DNA of 64,000 nt from Dipetalonema caudispina. Taxonomy: Eukaryota; Nematoda; Chromadorea; Rhabditida; Onchocercidae. The notes under the pieces are model-generated. The model was not told the DNA's origin. It worked only from the letters and a program-made list of their open reading frames with translations, and did not search any database. Positions 38,432 through 51,282 of the stretch are shown here, piece after piece. Where the stretch lies: positions 1-64,000 of the forward strand of contig JABVXV010000076.1 of assembly GCA_013365325.1 (NCBI GenBank). The letters are read 5' to 3'. The translations under genes and the position numbers were made by a program. Every line of letters begins with the position of its first letter. The stretch's first letter is position 1.

Positions 38432-41400
38432 TTAAATAGGAGCACAAGCATTTACAAGCCATTCGTATTCTTTTTTCTTGCCTGTTTCCAATAAATAGGG
38501 ACCAACTTTTTCAAAACACATGGTGTGATAACGGTTGAACCATTCAATCTGCAAATTATTGAAATCTAAGAAAAAAAAATCCTGATCAATTTATCTGTTT
38601 CTGAGATATGTACCATAGTCCTTTCAGAATTTAAAACAGATGTGACATAACAAAACTATCATTTGATTTGAGCTTCCAGATATTTCTCGGTAGTTTTTAT
38701 AAATAATCTCAAAATATATGCTTCCCAAGGAATTCCGAATAATCGATACCGAAAAGTATGCACAACCAATGCAACGTTGAGAAATTTAAAATCGAAATGT
38801 GGTGATGGAAAATTGCACTTCCAAACAAACGAAAAGATCAAATTCGACTAATAAAATGTATAAAATAAAAAGCCGCCTAATTAGAATATCTCATTTATGT
38901 ATAAGAAAAAAATATCTATGTTTATATAAAAGGTTAAGACAGCGCTCAAATCTTATTTGCAAGAACTTTCCTATCTATGTCTAGCTGCAACAATCACCAA
39001 AACTAATCAAAATTTTAATTATTCCAACTAATAAAAAATAAAATATCCCGAGTTTATAAAAAATAATCGAATAGCACAGTGATTCTGACACGTCTTTACT
39101 TCTACTTCTTTAACTAAATCAAAAACTGGAAAAAGAAATTGAAGCTCAAGCAGCTGTTTAACTTTTCAACTGTCGACTATTAAGGCAACACAGATAAACT
39201 TCACAGAAAATTAGCGATTGAAAACAGTGATTTTCAGATTATTACATCCCACCATGTTTATATATTTTCTCTAAAAATTATAGCGAGTGCTGAGATTTAG
39301 CAAGTCCTTCTGAATGTGTGTCAGAAATTCAGTATGAAATTTACCTCCTCTGATGTAAGTAAAGTTTTGTCCACCAAGGATTTCTGTATCGGTACCAAAG
39401 TTAACGGTGAAAATGTTAAGAAATTTTCCGCATTTGAACGCACTCTGTCAGCAGCTGTGACCTGGAAAAAAACGTATTCAATGAAACAGTATAATTAATT
39501 AATGACTGAAACTAATTTTCCTAACTAAATGAACAAAAAAGATTGAAGAGAATCTTACTTAACTACTTTATCTCTATCTTTTGTAGTTCAATGCTGCCCA
39601 AACACTCTACAGGTTGATATTTGTATAAAAAATGCTGCACCAGTGGTTTACATGTAAAAGAACAAACCTTCGCATTTTCAAGACTTAAAATGCATAAGAA
39701 GTTATAGAAATTCTCAAATCTAAACGAAATACTCTTTACAAAGCGTTTTTTAATTAATTTTGATAGATTACGAAAAATAAACACTATCGAAACAATGAAT
39801 TCTCAAAATTATTTAATTCTCACAAATTTTAAAACTATTATTTGTCAAATTAACCTCATAACAATTTTCAATTCTTATGCCCCATTTGCCTTCAGCATAG
39901 AAACCGGGCTCGATCGTTATCACATGTCCTTTACGGATTCCACCTTCTTTTTCATATTTCCGAAATGTAATACCAACTAAAAAAAACTAGATTTATATAC
40001 GAGCAGAAAACAAAAAAAAAAAAGTTTCAGAATGAAGGGTTAATTAATGTCCACAGAATAATACAGATCCATATGTGAATAAAACCCGTTTAACCATTTT
40101 CACTTACAAAATCTTTATTTACCTGGTCCTTCATGTACATTTAAGAAATGTCCGACACCATGGCCTACGCCATGCTGAAAGTCTAATCCATCACTCCAGA
40201 GATATTGTCTTGACAATGCATCCATACGTATTCCTAAAAATCTTTACTGCGATGTCAAACATATTCAGGAAGCTAAACTGACCATCAAACAGTTGACGCC
40301 AATTTTAGCAAATCTAAGGATTTAGCAAAATGAGTGCAAAATCCAGATATGTATGGAAATTAATCAAATTTCAACGCTAGATCAGATATCAAAATTCAAA
40401 CAAATAAATTTTACCATTTACGCCGTCAGGAAAAATGAGTCTAGCATTAGCAATATGTCCTTTAAGGACCAAATTGAACATTCTTTTGAATTCCATGTCC
40501 CTGTTATCTGGAAAAGCAATTGTTCGTGTTACATCGGTTGTTCCATCGCTGTAACTTTCAGAATTTGGTTTACTTTTCAATTTCGAAATAACACTACGCA
40601 TCTATAACTGAAATTATTAAGATTACCGGTAATGTCCACCAGAATCGATTAAAAATATGCATGTGCTGGTTAGCAATTCTTTACTCGTTGCTGGAGTACT
40701 TTGATAATGTGGCAATGCTGCATGCTCATTCACTGCTGCTATTGTTTTAAAACTTAAATCAACAAAAAGAGGTTGTTTGCTACGAAATTCATCCATTTTC
40801 TCACCAGCAGTTGCCTGTAAAACATGAACGTGTCTCATAATAAATTATGATAAATAAATTATCGATAAACGGTAAAGACTAACAATGGTGTCTCCTGAGT
40901 TGAAATTCAATAAATGTACCTCAGTAATCTCTTTCCCAGCAGCAATTTGCTCTTCTAACCAGACAAGATATTCAATGATGGCGGCACTATCACGGATCTG
41001 GAAATAATATTAAGAGAAATAAAATTCATAACAAAATATGTCCCAAATTCACTAAATACTACACTGAGAAAGATCGCAATTCAATATTTTTTGGAGAAAT
41101 TACTGTCGAAATTCTCACAAATTCAACCGATATCTTAACAAAAAAGAGACTACATATAATAATTAATATAAAAAGATTATTTTAGGAAAAGGATGCTCAA
41201 TTATGTTTACAAAATAGTTGTCCACTATCAAAGAAAGCACTGAATGTTTGCATAATTTAATCATCATTATGAAAACATTTCAAATGGAACCTACACTTGA
41301 TCTCCTCATCCCACTTAATTCTGATTCATTTTTTATAGCCTTCGCAAACTGAATGGGTGAAACTACTGATATGCCATCATCTGGTCTGACTAAAGATCCC

Positions 41401-44203
41401 AATTCATAATTTGTTGAGTCTGGAATGCAAACCTGTAACAGATATTGTTAAATGAGTTATTGCTGCATTGACGACAAATGGTTGTATAAGGAGTTTATAA
41501 TAAAGTTTCAGGATAAAGAAAAACTATAATTCAAACTCTCAAGAACCTGTAAATTTCAAGCCATCCTTTGTAAAATATTATGGATTCAATTTCCTGGATG
41601 AAAATTTAGCACTTCATTATGGTCGGTTTGTAGGAAAAAGACGTTTAACTTCATTTTTAAAAAATTCAGTCGTTCTACCATCAGAATTAGCACGTTAATT
41701 CAGGTTTTAGGCAGAATAACTCTATTTGTTTGGTTTCTATTAATATTCAAGTATTTTTGGTGAATCAAATGAACTGAACCACACTTACTTTATATTGGCC
41801 ATCATAGTTTTGAAGCCATTTTCCAATCCATTCAGTTGCTTCACTGTATTCATGAATAACAATGCTTGTAAGATGACTGAGTATTTCATTGTTTAATTTC
41901 CGTCTACTCATAAACAAGTGCACCTCATCCGGAGTCATGAAAACAATCGCATAAACAACCGGATTATATGGAATATCCGAACCACGAATGTTCAATAACC
42001 CTGAAAACTGAAAAATTATGATATTATAGACTCAGAATTCAAACGATTATTAATGTCAGCTCAAAGAATGAAGTCAAAGATAATTTTCTGATCCAAATGT
42101 GAACTAGTGCAAATTGACTCAGATAATGACTATCTCGTTATACTTACAAGCAATATCGTCCAGGGCGGTAAAAATTGCTGTATTGCAGCCTTTCAAGTGT
42201 AATTCATGCCGTATTTTCTCAATTTTCTTACTCATTTCCATTCCATGTTCATCTTCTTTCATCACTAAAATCTGGAAATGAAAGTATGATGAAAATGCAT
42301 CGCAGTGAATACTTACACCCAGTTCCAATTTTTACATCAATGTTATCTGATTTCCTAATAATACATAGATGTATGCTCAACTCTAACTTTTTGCCTAAAT
42401 TTTATGAATGAAAAGAAGACATCTGGAGTTTCAAAAGGCATAGTTTGAGCTTCTATACAAACAAATTTGTGGAACTTACCTCCCCAAAATGTTCTTCTGG
42501 TCTGTCATCCCATAAATAATCGACCAAGTTACCACTCAAAGGTATTACATTGATATCTACTTTTTTTAGCACAGCCATTATTCGTAACGCCTCATCTAAT
42601 AAAGGATGAAATGATGAGAATATTAAGGCAATACGACCGTAAATACTACAATATGAGATAAAAAATGCATGAGACATTTTTATTCCAAAAAATCCCGCAT
42701 TCAGTATGCCCATAATACAAAGACGAATTCGATTCTAATCTTTCTAAAACAAAAAATCACATCATAAGTTATTACGATCAAACATACCATGTCTATACAG
42801 TTGAGGATCGAAAGCTACTCGGCTACCCTTGTTTAAATTTTGAATCATCCAATCAGTTGTTGAAATTGCATCTGGAACACCGTCCTTCATCAATTTCCAT
42901 CCTGGTTCCAGTTCAATTTGGGCCTAAATTCTAGACGGAGTCGAAATCCAATGATGGCAGAAATATGGTAGAATTCAAAAATTAATAAATTTAACTAAAC
43001 TTATTTTCCAACAACGAAACATGATCTTGATACAAATTGCACTGTTATACCTGTATAAAATATCTACCATCAGTCCAAACCATGGCTTCTTTTGGTGTTA
43101 TTAATGCAAACGCATTTGATCCAGAAAATCCAGTAAGAAAACGGACACGAAAATTGCGTTTCGAAATATACTCACTCTGGAAAATACCAGTAGTAATGGA
43201 ATTTATCAGAATATGGATTAAATGTCTGCTATTTATTGACTGAAGAAGAACAAATGGATAAGTTAGTTTCTGGAAGATTAAAGGGTCTTAGGGATATTTA
43301 AACTTAGAATGAGCGGTACGATGCATTAGTAAAGAAAGGATTTTTCTTTTTTTTTTTATCTAAAAGATTATTTGATAGCAGATCGAAGATGAATTTATGG
43401 GGTTTTCAAAGAAATCGCTCATTCCTTGCTTAAACTATGTCATATTACGATGCATTGGATGCGCCATTTAAGTGAGAGGAAAACGAAACTTGAAAATGAT
43501 AAGAAGTAAACAATAATTTTTGCTTCTGTAAGCCATATATTGTGCATAGTATGTGGTGTACTTCATCTATGAATGAAAACAAATTAAACATTTAACGAAA
43601 CTGATAAATGATAAGTAAAGCAAAAGGCAAACCAGCACATCTTAAAATTTTCCAAGTTTCAGGGAACGTAATAAGATAATTCTTAATCTATTTTTCATGC
43701 AAATGACATTTCGATACTAGATGATATGAACAACTAAAGTCAAATATTTTTTAATCATCCTAATCGCTGTTAAATTTTAACTCAATAAAATATTTGAAAT
43801 AACTGGTAAAATAAACATAATTCCTTTCTTCTCTTCTAAAATTACTGAGCAATAGAAAGATTTATTAGAATAATATTTATTTCTACCTAATAGATTTTTT
43901 TTTATTAAAACAAGTCTTTTGCCTTTCTCAACTTAATCTTCAATTTAATATAATGATTAATTAATAATTTTTTTTAACAAAACCATCATCATCAGTCACT
44001 TTATCCTCATACTATGCAATAAAATTCAAACGATTTCAAAAAAAAAAAAAAAAAAAATTACAAAATTACACCTGATGAGGATCGGTACTTGGTAATAGAT
44101 ATGCATCAATTGTACCATTAGCATTCTTAACAATATCATCATGTGTGAATAATGCTCGGAATCTTTCCAATTTTTTATTCATCGTACCATTTGTTAAATC
44201 CAT
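38432..44203 (-). CDS. app-1: Cytosolic Xaa-Pro aminopeptidase P (M24B), complete
   Basis: Fourteen exons (44072-44203, 43051-43176, 42788-42923, 42480-42595, 42148-42271, 41789-42000, 41295-41432, 40920-40997, 40627-40814, 40415-40548, 40123-40233, 39855-39976, 39345-39461, 38432-38548) encode 616 aa, the usual length. Two creatinase-like N-terminal domains ([47 protein letters not shown]) precede the pita-bread catalytic domain. Metal-binding residues are all visible: Asp in [11 protein letters not shown] and TTDVTRT, His in [17 protein letters not shown], Glu in ITIEPGFY and GIRIENC. His of LPHYQSTPA is also present. The family removes an N-terminal residue preceding proline and uses two Mn ions. 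No signal peptide, so cytosolic. The start lies 12 nt after a TATAG acceptor. It is head-to-head with the SANT-like gene. Confidence 0.95.
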
Positions 44204-44215
44204 ATCTTTTGAAAT

Positions 44216-45309
44216 CTATAATATAATGAGTAAAACTGATTGAAAGAGAGAGAGAGAGAAAAAAAAAAAACTAAATCATACACAATGAAACACGACGATT
44301 TTAAATTTAAAAAAGTTTTAATTTAATTTAAGTCCTTCAATCTTCAATCCCTAAAATAGCATTTATTTGATCAATTTGTTTTGTCATCAAAAAGCAATAA
44401 CAAAAATTCAAAAATAAAACAAGCTAAAAGCATTAGGATAAGAAATAAAAGCAAATCAATTCTGTGATAGAATTAAATTTTCAAATAATAATGAAATCAG
44501 AAAAAGAAAAAAACTTCATAATATAAAAAAAAAGAAAGAAAAGTGGATAAAAATTTCAAAGAGAAATTGAACTAAGATATTTGATTAATTTAAATTAAAA
44601 TAAAAAGTAAATTAGGAAAAGAGAATGGAATTATACTTACAGTTTTGAAATAAATAGAATTGAACAAACGAAAAATCGTTAACGAACATGAATGTAAAGT
44701 AATTGAAATCCGGGCAAATGGTACCAATAAGGTACCGCATTAACGGTACCATCGTTTTAACACCAAAAAAATAAAACATCTCAAATACATGATGAAAATC
44801 AGGAAAAAAAAAAAAAAAAAAAAAACTCACCGGTTTGACAACCGTGAATTACCATCCTACAAACAATGTGTATGCTAGTGATACCATTTTGGTACCATAT
44901 TGTTGATACCATTTCGGTTGTTCTGGCAACTTAGCACCATTGATACCTGATTTGATCTTTTGCAAATAACAATTTTATTAGGGTTAAAGGTCATGGCATC
45001 AATTGTGATAATGATTAGAATGACAGATCATATTGATAATTGGAGTAGAATTTAACACTTCTAATTTATTTAATCTTCATAATTTTTTTTTTTTTTTTTT
45101 TTTTAACTCTTCAAACTGCAAAGATAGAACTATTGAAATTTCGAGGAGGATAATAATTTAACTACGATATCTCATAATTAACGATATAGCATAAGTTTAA
45201 ATTAAGTACCTATGATTTGACCTTTAACTTTTATTAATGTTATAGTTGACAAATCTTGTTGTCATTTATATTATAATTTTCTTCTTAATTTATATAAACT
45301 TTCATGCAG
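44216..45309. promoter_or_regulatory. Divergent promoter region of app-1 and the SANT-like gene
   Basis: About 1.1 kb between the two probable splice-acceptor 5' ends. It contains four GGTACC palindromes (44720-44725, 44731-44736, 44745-44750, 44891-44896), several GATACCATT-like repeats at 44875-44950, a TTAAAGGTCA site at 44984-44993, and the first copy of a 31-bp repeat that contains the same site inverted (45201-45231). A short palindrome around CACCGGTTTGACAACCGTG lies near 44829-44847. Assignment as a promoter comes from position; factor binding is inferred. Confidence 0.55.
45201..45231 (-). repeat. 31-bp direct repeat, copy 1 (upstream), with AGGTCA half-site
   Basis: The 31 bases at 45201-45231 recur exactly at 45533-45563. 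On the minus strand the repeat reads GTTAAAGGTCA, an extended nuclear-hormone-receptor half-site. Confidence 0.85.
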
Positions 45310-45348
45310 AAATTTATTCTTTGTTGATGATCATAAAGTGATAAACTG

Positions 45349-47014
45349 ATGGCTGATGATAAGATTGATGTGCATAGCGATGCAAATAGCAATCAACGAC
45401 AATCATCCACTTCTCAACTCCAATCATCACCTCTTACAGATACAACCACTGAAAATGATGACTGCAATGAATTATCAACAGGTAAGGGTTTTTTGAACTT
45501 TAGATTTTAGATAATTTGAAAAACTTTTGTACATTAAGTACCTATGATTTGACCTTTAACTTTAGTACTAATTTTGAATAAGAATTGTAGGGATAAATCC
45601 TTTTACAATTAATTATCGTACCACAATTAACCTGTTTTAAAGTAGTATTTAATGTTAAGATGAAATTTATTGTATACATAAAGTCTTACAATAAATGTGA
45701 TTTCATATACATTTAAACTATTAACTTTGATAATGATGAAGTTTAGAAAATAAATACTATTATTTTGTGTATTATTTTAATGTAATTATATTCTAGTTGA
45801 AATCCGGCAAAGAGGAAGTCGTTGTGAACGAACTTCCAACGATCGATCTCGAAGAGTAGTTGGTACAAAGGAGGATGAGCAGGTGAAACAATTTTCTTGT
45901 AGTTTTGATATTACTTTCTCATTTCTTATCATAAATATGGCTATAAAGAAACTTTGGTATGAATGTTACTTGATAGATGTGCTTTCTGTATGTATTTCAG
46001 ATTCTAAGTGGGAAATTTGATTTTGGTGATCGAGACATGAAACCGGTATATAATATCATTTTGCCATCTTTGAAAGAGGTAGCAATGTTTTGTTTTATTT
46101 TCATCAAGCTATTTATTTTGTTTGTTTTCAAAAGTCAATAACTAGTTATGTGAAAGACTTAAACAAATATAGTTTCTTTTTTTCTCCTTATATAATCTAT
46201 GGATTATTTTGCTAATGATGAAATTTTTGTTAGGATGAAGGCAAAGAATGGACAATTGATGAACTTAAAACTTTGCACAGCTGTATAAATTCGTAAGTTA
46301 ATTGTCATCGTTTTGTTGATAAAGTAATACGTAGAGAGTCTGTTTAAAAGGTTGTGATTTCTTTTCTGCTATTACGATATTTTGAAATGCAAGGCTTGAC
46401 TGAAAGATGTTGATTCAATGATATTATGTATTTGAACTTTTTTAACTTGAATTTTATTCATTTAAATGAAATCAAAATAAGGAAAAACATTTCATCTATT
46501 GATTTTTGCATATTATTTAGATATGGTATAAATGACAATTGCCTGTTCCATGTAACAAAAAATATTCCAAATCGTTCGATGCTTGATATACGTGAAAAAA
46601 TTTCTGAAATTCGTGAATTGGCTCGACTAAGGCATGAGATGCAAGTTGAAGCACGAAAGACGGAATGGTTAAAGGGAATCATATCACCTTCTAAAACCAG
46701 TGAGGTAATCTTTTTTTGCTTTGAGTTTAGCCCACATTCAAGGTTTAAATGGCAAGACCCATGGTATGATTATTTTATTCAGTGACTGCACTGATTTTTT
46801 TCTTTCTGATTCGAATTGTTTTGTTTTAGACAATAGACTTACTTGAATTATTCAGGAATAACTATCATGAAAATTTTTTATCGCTTAACTTTTGCCATTT
46901 CTGTTTGTTGATAGGCTATCTAGATTGAACGACACACTGTACAATGATGTAAGGTTTATCGAACATGAAGTATGAGAAGATTTTAGTAAATCACTCGTTT
47001 CCAAAAGCAACACG

Positions 47015-47054
<40 letters not shown>

Positions 47055-48454
47055 CGTTATTTATTCTTTATATATTCTTTGTTAAAATAATTTGTATTTA
47101 GAAAAAAGAAGTTACGATAAGCTGTTTCAAATATTTTCTCTTCAGATCCAAAGTTGGTCGAGTGCTGTCCACGTTATTCAGAATCGAAAACGCCGAATCA
47201 ATGATTTTACTGATTCAGCTCTGCTAGTGAGTCATTTTTTTTAAAAGATATTTGCTTTTGATAATGTTCTATCATGTTCATTTATTTAACTCTTTCAGTG
47301 CACTTTTTTTATTAATATTATAAGCAGAATAACGAGTGATTACTATATTATTATTTACGACTACTCTAGAATCTTTCGAGTTTTTTGTATCTTTGACCAT
47401 AGAATTATCTTTATATCTCGTAAACTAAAACTGATTTCAATTCTTATTATTACTCTTCCAAATTTCTCGAGCGTCGGTTAAAATTCACAAGTCCTCATGC
47501 ATTGAATGTGGTTCTTTCAGTTGAAGATTTTTCCGTCAGTAATAAATTAGTTATACAGTTTTATATTAAACATCAGCGGAAGAGTACTGGTTTCAGGATT
47601 ATTTGGCACATGAAGTCAAATGTCGACCAACATCTGTGGATACTAGGAAATATTTCAGAGTGACCGATTCATCCTATGCTCGAGGTGCTAATAGAAGACA
47701 AGTTGTTGACTGTGCCGATTATTATCGTTTCCTACAGACATGTCTTTCAGGAACGGCAACATTGGGTTGTAAACCTTTTGGTTAGTTCTTTCTTTTAATT
47801 CTCTCTGAATGCATCAATTTAAAAAATCATTACATTGATTCCATTACTCTCTCAGTTCAAATTGATGTACACAAATGTTGTACGACAGATATCAGGTCGG
47901 AAATAGACAAATATCTAGATAGCCAGAACAAACAAATCTGATGCAATTGTGTGTCTGATGCGATCGCGTTTTAGCACATTTAAAATATCGGGCACTTATA
48001 TTATTTTTATAATTTTGCTGGTGATCGTTCTCTCTTGTCTGCTTTTGAAATTTGTCTACCTGGAAATTATTACAGAAGGTTGCCCTTATATGTTTTTGAC
48101 TTAACATCCCTGCGATATCAGTCAGCTTGTATTTTCTTATCAAAACCGAACTGTCCTGTCTAGTTTTTCTCCCTAGATTTCAAGGTAAGTGGAAATCTAT
48201 ATTCAAACTAAGTTCGCATTACAGATTCTGCGATAATTTTGAGTATCTTGGAAGAAATCCAAAAAGAGGTTGATGATCCAAAGCACGAGAAAAGGCGACG
48301 ATTACTAGCTGGAATGTTTCGAGATATACAGAGCGGTGATTTATCTGATTACGATTTTGGAGATACAGTTAGCAATGATGACATGTTGTGTGTACAATTG
48401 AATCCATTAAGTTTGATGCGTGAAATGTTAGAAACAGGTGATGAAGGATGTTGA
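45349..48454 (+). CDS. SANT/Myb-like domain protein, probably nuclear; orthology not recognised
   Basis: Exons: 45349-45481, 45797-45882, 46001-46078, 46234-46292, 46521-46704 (or -46667), possibly 46915-46948, 47146-47226, 47597-47780, 48225-48454. The start MADDKIDVHSDANSNQ follows a TTTCATGCAG acceptor at 45309 by 39 nt. The N-terminus is acidic/Ser-rich, then basic (RQRGSRCERTSNDRSRRVV). The central part, WTIDELKTLHSCINSYGIND then IPNRSMLDIREKISEIREL, has the Trp/Leu/Tyr-Gly/RS spacing of a SANT/Myb helix-turn-helix. The C-terminal half (VKCRPTSVDTRKYFRV, CADYYRFLQTCLSG, acidic tail) is unfamiliar. The middle join is unsettled: a GTAATC donor at 46705 is strong but does not phase with the 34-nt exon, whereas a weaker GTTAAA donor at 46668 does. 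Probably about 340 aa. A chromatin or transcription role is inferred only. Confidence 0.7.
45533..45563 (-). repeat. 31-bp direct repeat, copy 2 (intron 1), with AGGTCA half-site
   Basis: Exact second copy of the repeat, 332 bp downstream, within the first intron of the plus-strand gene. Flanking bases differ, so the match is not part of a longer duplication. Confidence 0.85.
47015..47050. repeat. AT dinucleotide microsatellite, about 18 units
   Basis: Uninterrupted TATATA run in the intron just upstream of the 47146 exon of the SANT-like gene. Confidence 0.9.
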
Positions 48455-48715
48455 TGCTGAATCTATTATAATTTGACTTTTAGAATCGTAATTTAAATTG
48501 CTTGTTGATCTCAAAAGTGGTGCGGTATTGGCTGTGGTACTTTATTTCTTTTCGAATACTCTGGAAGAATATTTCTTAGACAATCTGAAAGCGTAGAAAT
48601 TTTTGCTGTTGATTGAAAATAATCCAGGATAGAAAACGGACACCTTTATCCAAATGTACATAGTTTTATCAATGGAAAAATTTGTAATTGTAGAAAACAA
48701 AAGTGAAATAATAAT

Positions 48716-51282
48716 TCAAAAGTCGTCGTCCCTGCATGTATATTCATCCAAAATCTCCGGTATTTGATAACCAACCACATCGTACTTTTCAATTTTACAT
48801 TCGGTTATGTCTTGTTGTCGAACCTTTAAAAAGGGTTACTCCGAACATAGAATCTAATATATGAGAAATAGATATAATAATGAGTTCCGAAGAAATGAAA
48901 TAATGGATTACTTAATAAATGTATAATTTCTCTCGAACTTTGTCTTGGAGAAAACACTGCTAGCTTTAGAATAGATTTAGATTAAAAGACAAAACAGAAA
49001 ATGTTGTTAATGCCAAGTTCTTTGGCATACATAAGTAAAAATAAGATTAAGCATATTTCATTGCTTGTTTTTCATTTCGAAGATGAGTTGTAACTTACCT
49101 CACGGGGATAGATGTTTCCGGTGATAAGGGTTTTATCCTCATCCATAAATATCAAGGTTCTATATTCATTTCGTTGTTTTTCGATTGGCTTGCACTGTTC
49201 GATTTCTTTTGCTCTTTCAAAAAACCGTATTCGTGGTTGCACATACTGCAAAAGTAGATCTGAAATTACTTCTAGATCCAGAAGGAATCATAGGTCGTGA
49301 AATAGAATTCATACATCTGCAAAACTGTTCCGAAGAACATAAGGGTCGTATGGTATAATTAAAAAAGTAAGAATACAAATTACAATGAAAATAAATGATG
49401 TTATGGAATTGGGAATTATATCTACTCTGAAAAGATTTGCATAATAAATGAAACATAAGCAAACATAATGGTTGATTTAATTCATAAGTATCAAAAAATA
49501 ATAGTATTATGATCTTTCAAAATATCTAATTTATTTCTCAGGAAAATAATTCGAATTTGTTTAATTCGAATTTATTTTAAAATGTATCCGAAAAGTCTAA
49601 TGAATTTAATTGTGCGCCTGTAGTGTGCCATGTGACGAAGCTTCTCGACTTTTGTCTACGTCGAAATTTTCTTTTTCATTTTCCGAAATTTCTTCAACGT
49701 TTTGCATCGATTCCTACGAATATCCTTGATCAATTATTCTTCCACAAAACGTTTTAGTGGGATAAAATCAACTTGTTGAATTTGACATAACATTGAATGA
49801 TCAGCAATGATTGATTTCATAAAATTTTCAAATTTTATCACTTATGAAATATGAAGTTTAATGTAAAGCCCGAATTTAATTTTAACTATTGCATTAATTT
49901 AACTGATATTTTTATGATTTAATAACGAAATAATTACTGGTTGAGAATATTGTGTTTTTTCCGTACATTGTGAATCCTTCTCATTAGATTTTACAATTTC
50001 CAAATTCTAAAAAGGAACAAACAATTCTTACATCAGTGAAATGGCATAAATGTTAACGGTTGAAATAAATGATAGGTTAACTTTTGATAAGTTATAGGAA
50101 AATGATAAGTTATTTTCGTGATGAAAATTGAACTTTTCTTTCTAACAAAAAAACATAATAAATAGCTTTTTTTGTTTGCATTAAAAAAATCGAAAGTATT
50201 TATTTGATTCAAATTAAATTTGGGATTATTTATTTTTATCCTATAAAATGTTTACACAGTTATCATTTAATATCTTAACGAAAGATTGAAATAATTCTTA
50301 TCCTTCTTTTTCAAATCTTTCAATTTTTCTTGTGAAATGTAAAAGTTAAACTTCAAAAAGGCATACTTAAAAAATTATTTTTAAACCAAAAAATTTCGCT
50401 TCATTCTTCCTTTTTTTTCCATTTCTTTTCTCTTACTTAGTTTTTTTCAATTTTTAAATTACTGAATTGTGTAGATTTTGATAAGGGATCAATTTAAAAA
50501 TAGATAAATCATTGAAAGGTTAATTATTATTGTTGCATAACTCTTATTATCAATGATAACATTTGAAAATGTTCAATTCTTGCTTAGAAAAAATCATTAA
50601 AATTGTTTTAACTTAACCAATTCTCATCAAACGTAAGCTTTTTTTCCTTTTGTAATGCCTAAAAGCATTTCATTTTATCGGAAGTATAATAAATTTTATA
50701 AAAAATTGAGTGAAAAAAAAAATATAAAAAAGTACTCACAAATGGTTGTTTTTGAATCTCAGCTTTGATATCCATTTCTTTTTTCGGTGATTTTTGGAGT
50801 AATTCAGTACGATTAATCATAGATTGTGTATTTTCAAGTTTCATTTTTTCCGCTTCTTTTATTTTTATTTTGGGACTCTGTGGTGTTATCTGTAATGCTT
50901 TTTAATCTTTCAATTATATTATTTACGTTTTCCAAGAAATTACATATATTTTGTAAAATTTATGAAAATGTTAGTAATTAAAGTATGTTAAGACTATTAT
51001 TTCATAAATTATTAAGATGATAATTGCTTGTATACATGTAATGAAAAATAAATGAATTAAAATCTCAATTAAATTTATTTATAACATTTTCAACATTTAA
51101 CAAATTATTGTTGAAAATTCCAAAAATATTTCCATTCCTTCAATTATACTAATTTGTTTGATAAAGAAAAAATTTCTTGCTTTGGCTGTAAATTTCACAA
51201 GCTTTGCTTTCTTTTTGCATACACATAAAGATAACAATAGAGATAAAGTGGCAACCATTACTGATAATGTAACAAACATCAC
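48716..51282 (-). CDS. Unrecognised single-pass membrane or secreted protein, Lys/Glu-rich tail
   Basis: A consistent model joins 51199-51282, 50740-50889, 49938-50006, 49660-49713, 49099-49245 and 48716-48823 into 203 aa. MMFVTLSVMVATLSLLLSLC followed by CKKKAKL is a signal anchor or signal peptide with a basic stop. Then come charged segments ITPQSPKIKIKEAEKMKLEN, KSPKKEMDIKAEIQK, EEISENEKENFD, RIRFFERAKEIEQC, FMDEDKTLITGNIYPRE, and the end VVGYQIPEILDEYTC RDDDF. The last two exons are strongly supported, with perfect donor and acceptor and a frame closing on a stop. Uncertain are the first donor (GTGAAA or GTATGC) and the exon at 49660-49713. The latter has only a weak GTAGAC donor, and read through it would end at a stop at 49606. 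So there may be two genes or two isoforms. It is tail-to-tail with the SANT-like gene, 261 bp between stops. No family recognised. Confidence 0.55.

Noticed and set aside
44612..44830. Minus ORF starting [10 protein letters not shown]
   Set aside because: Start is created by an A/T run; it lies in the divergent promoter region and lacks homology.
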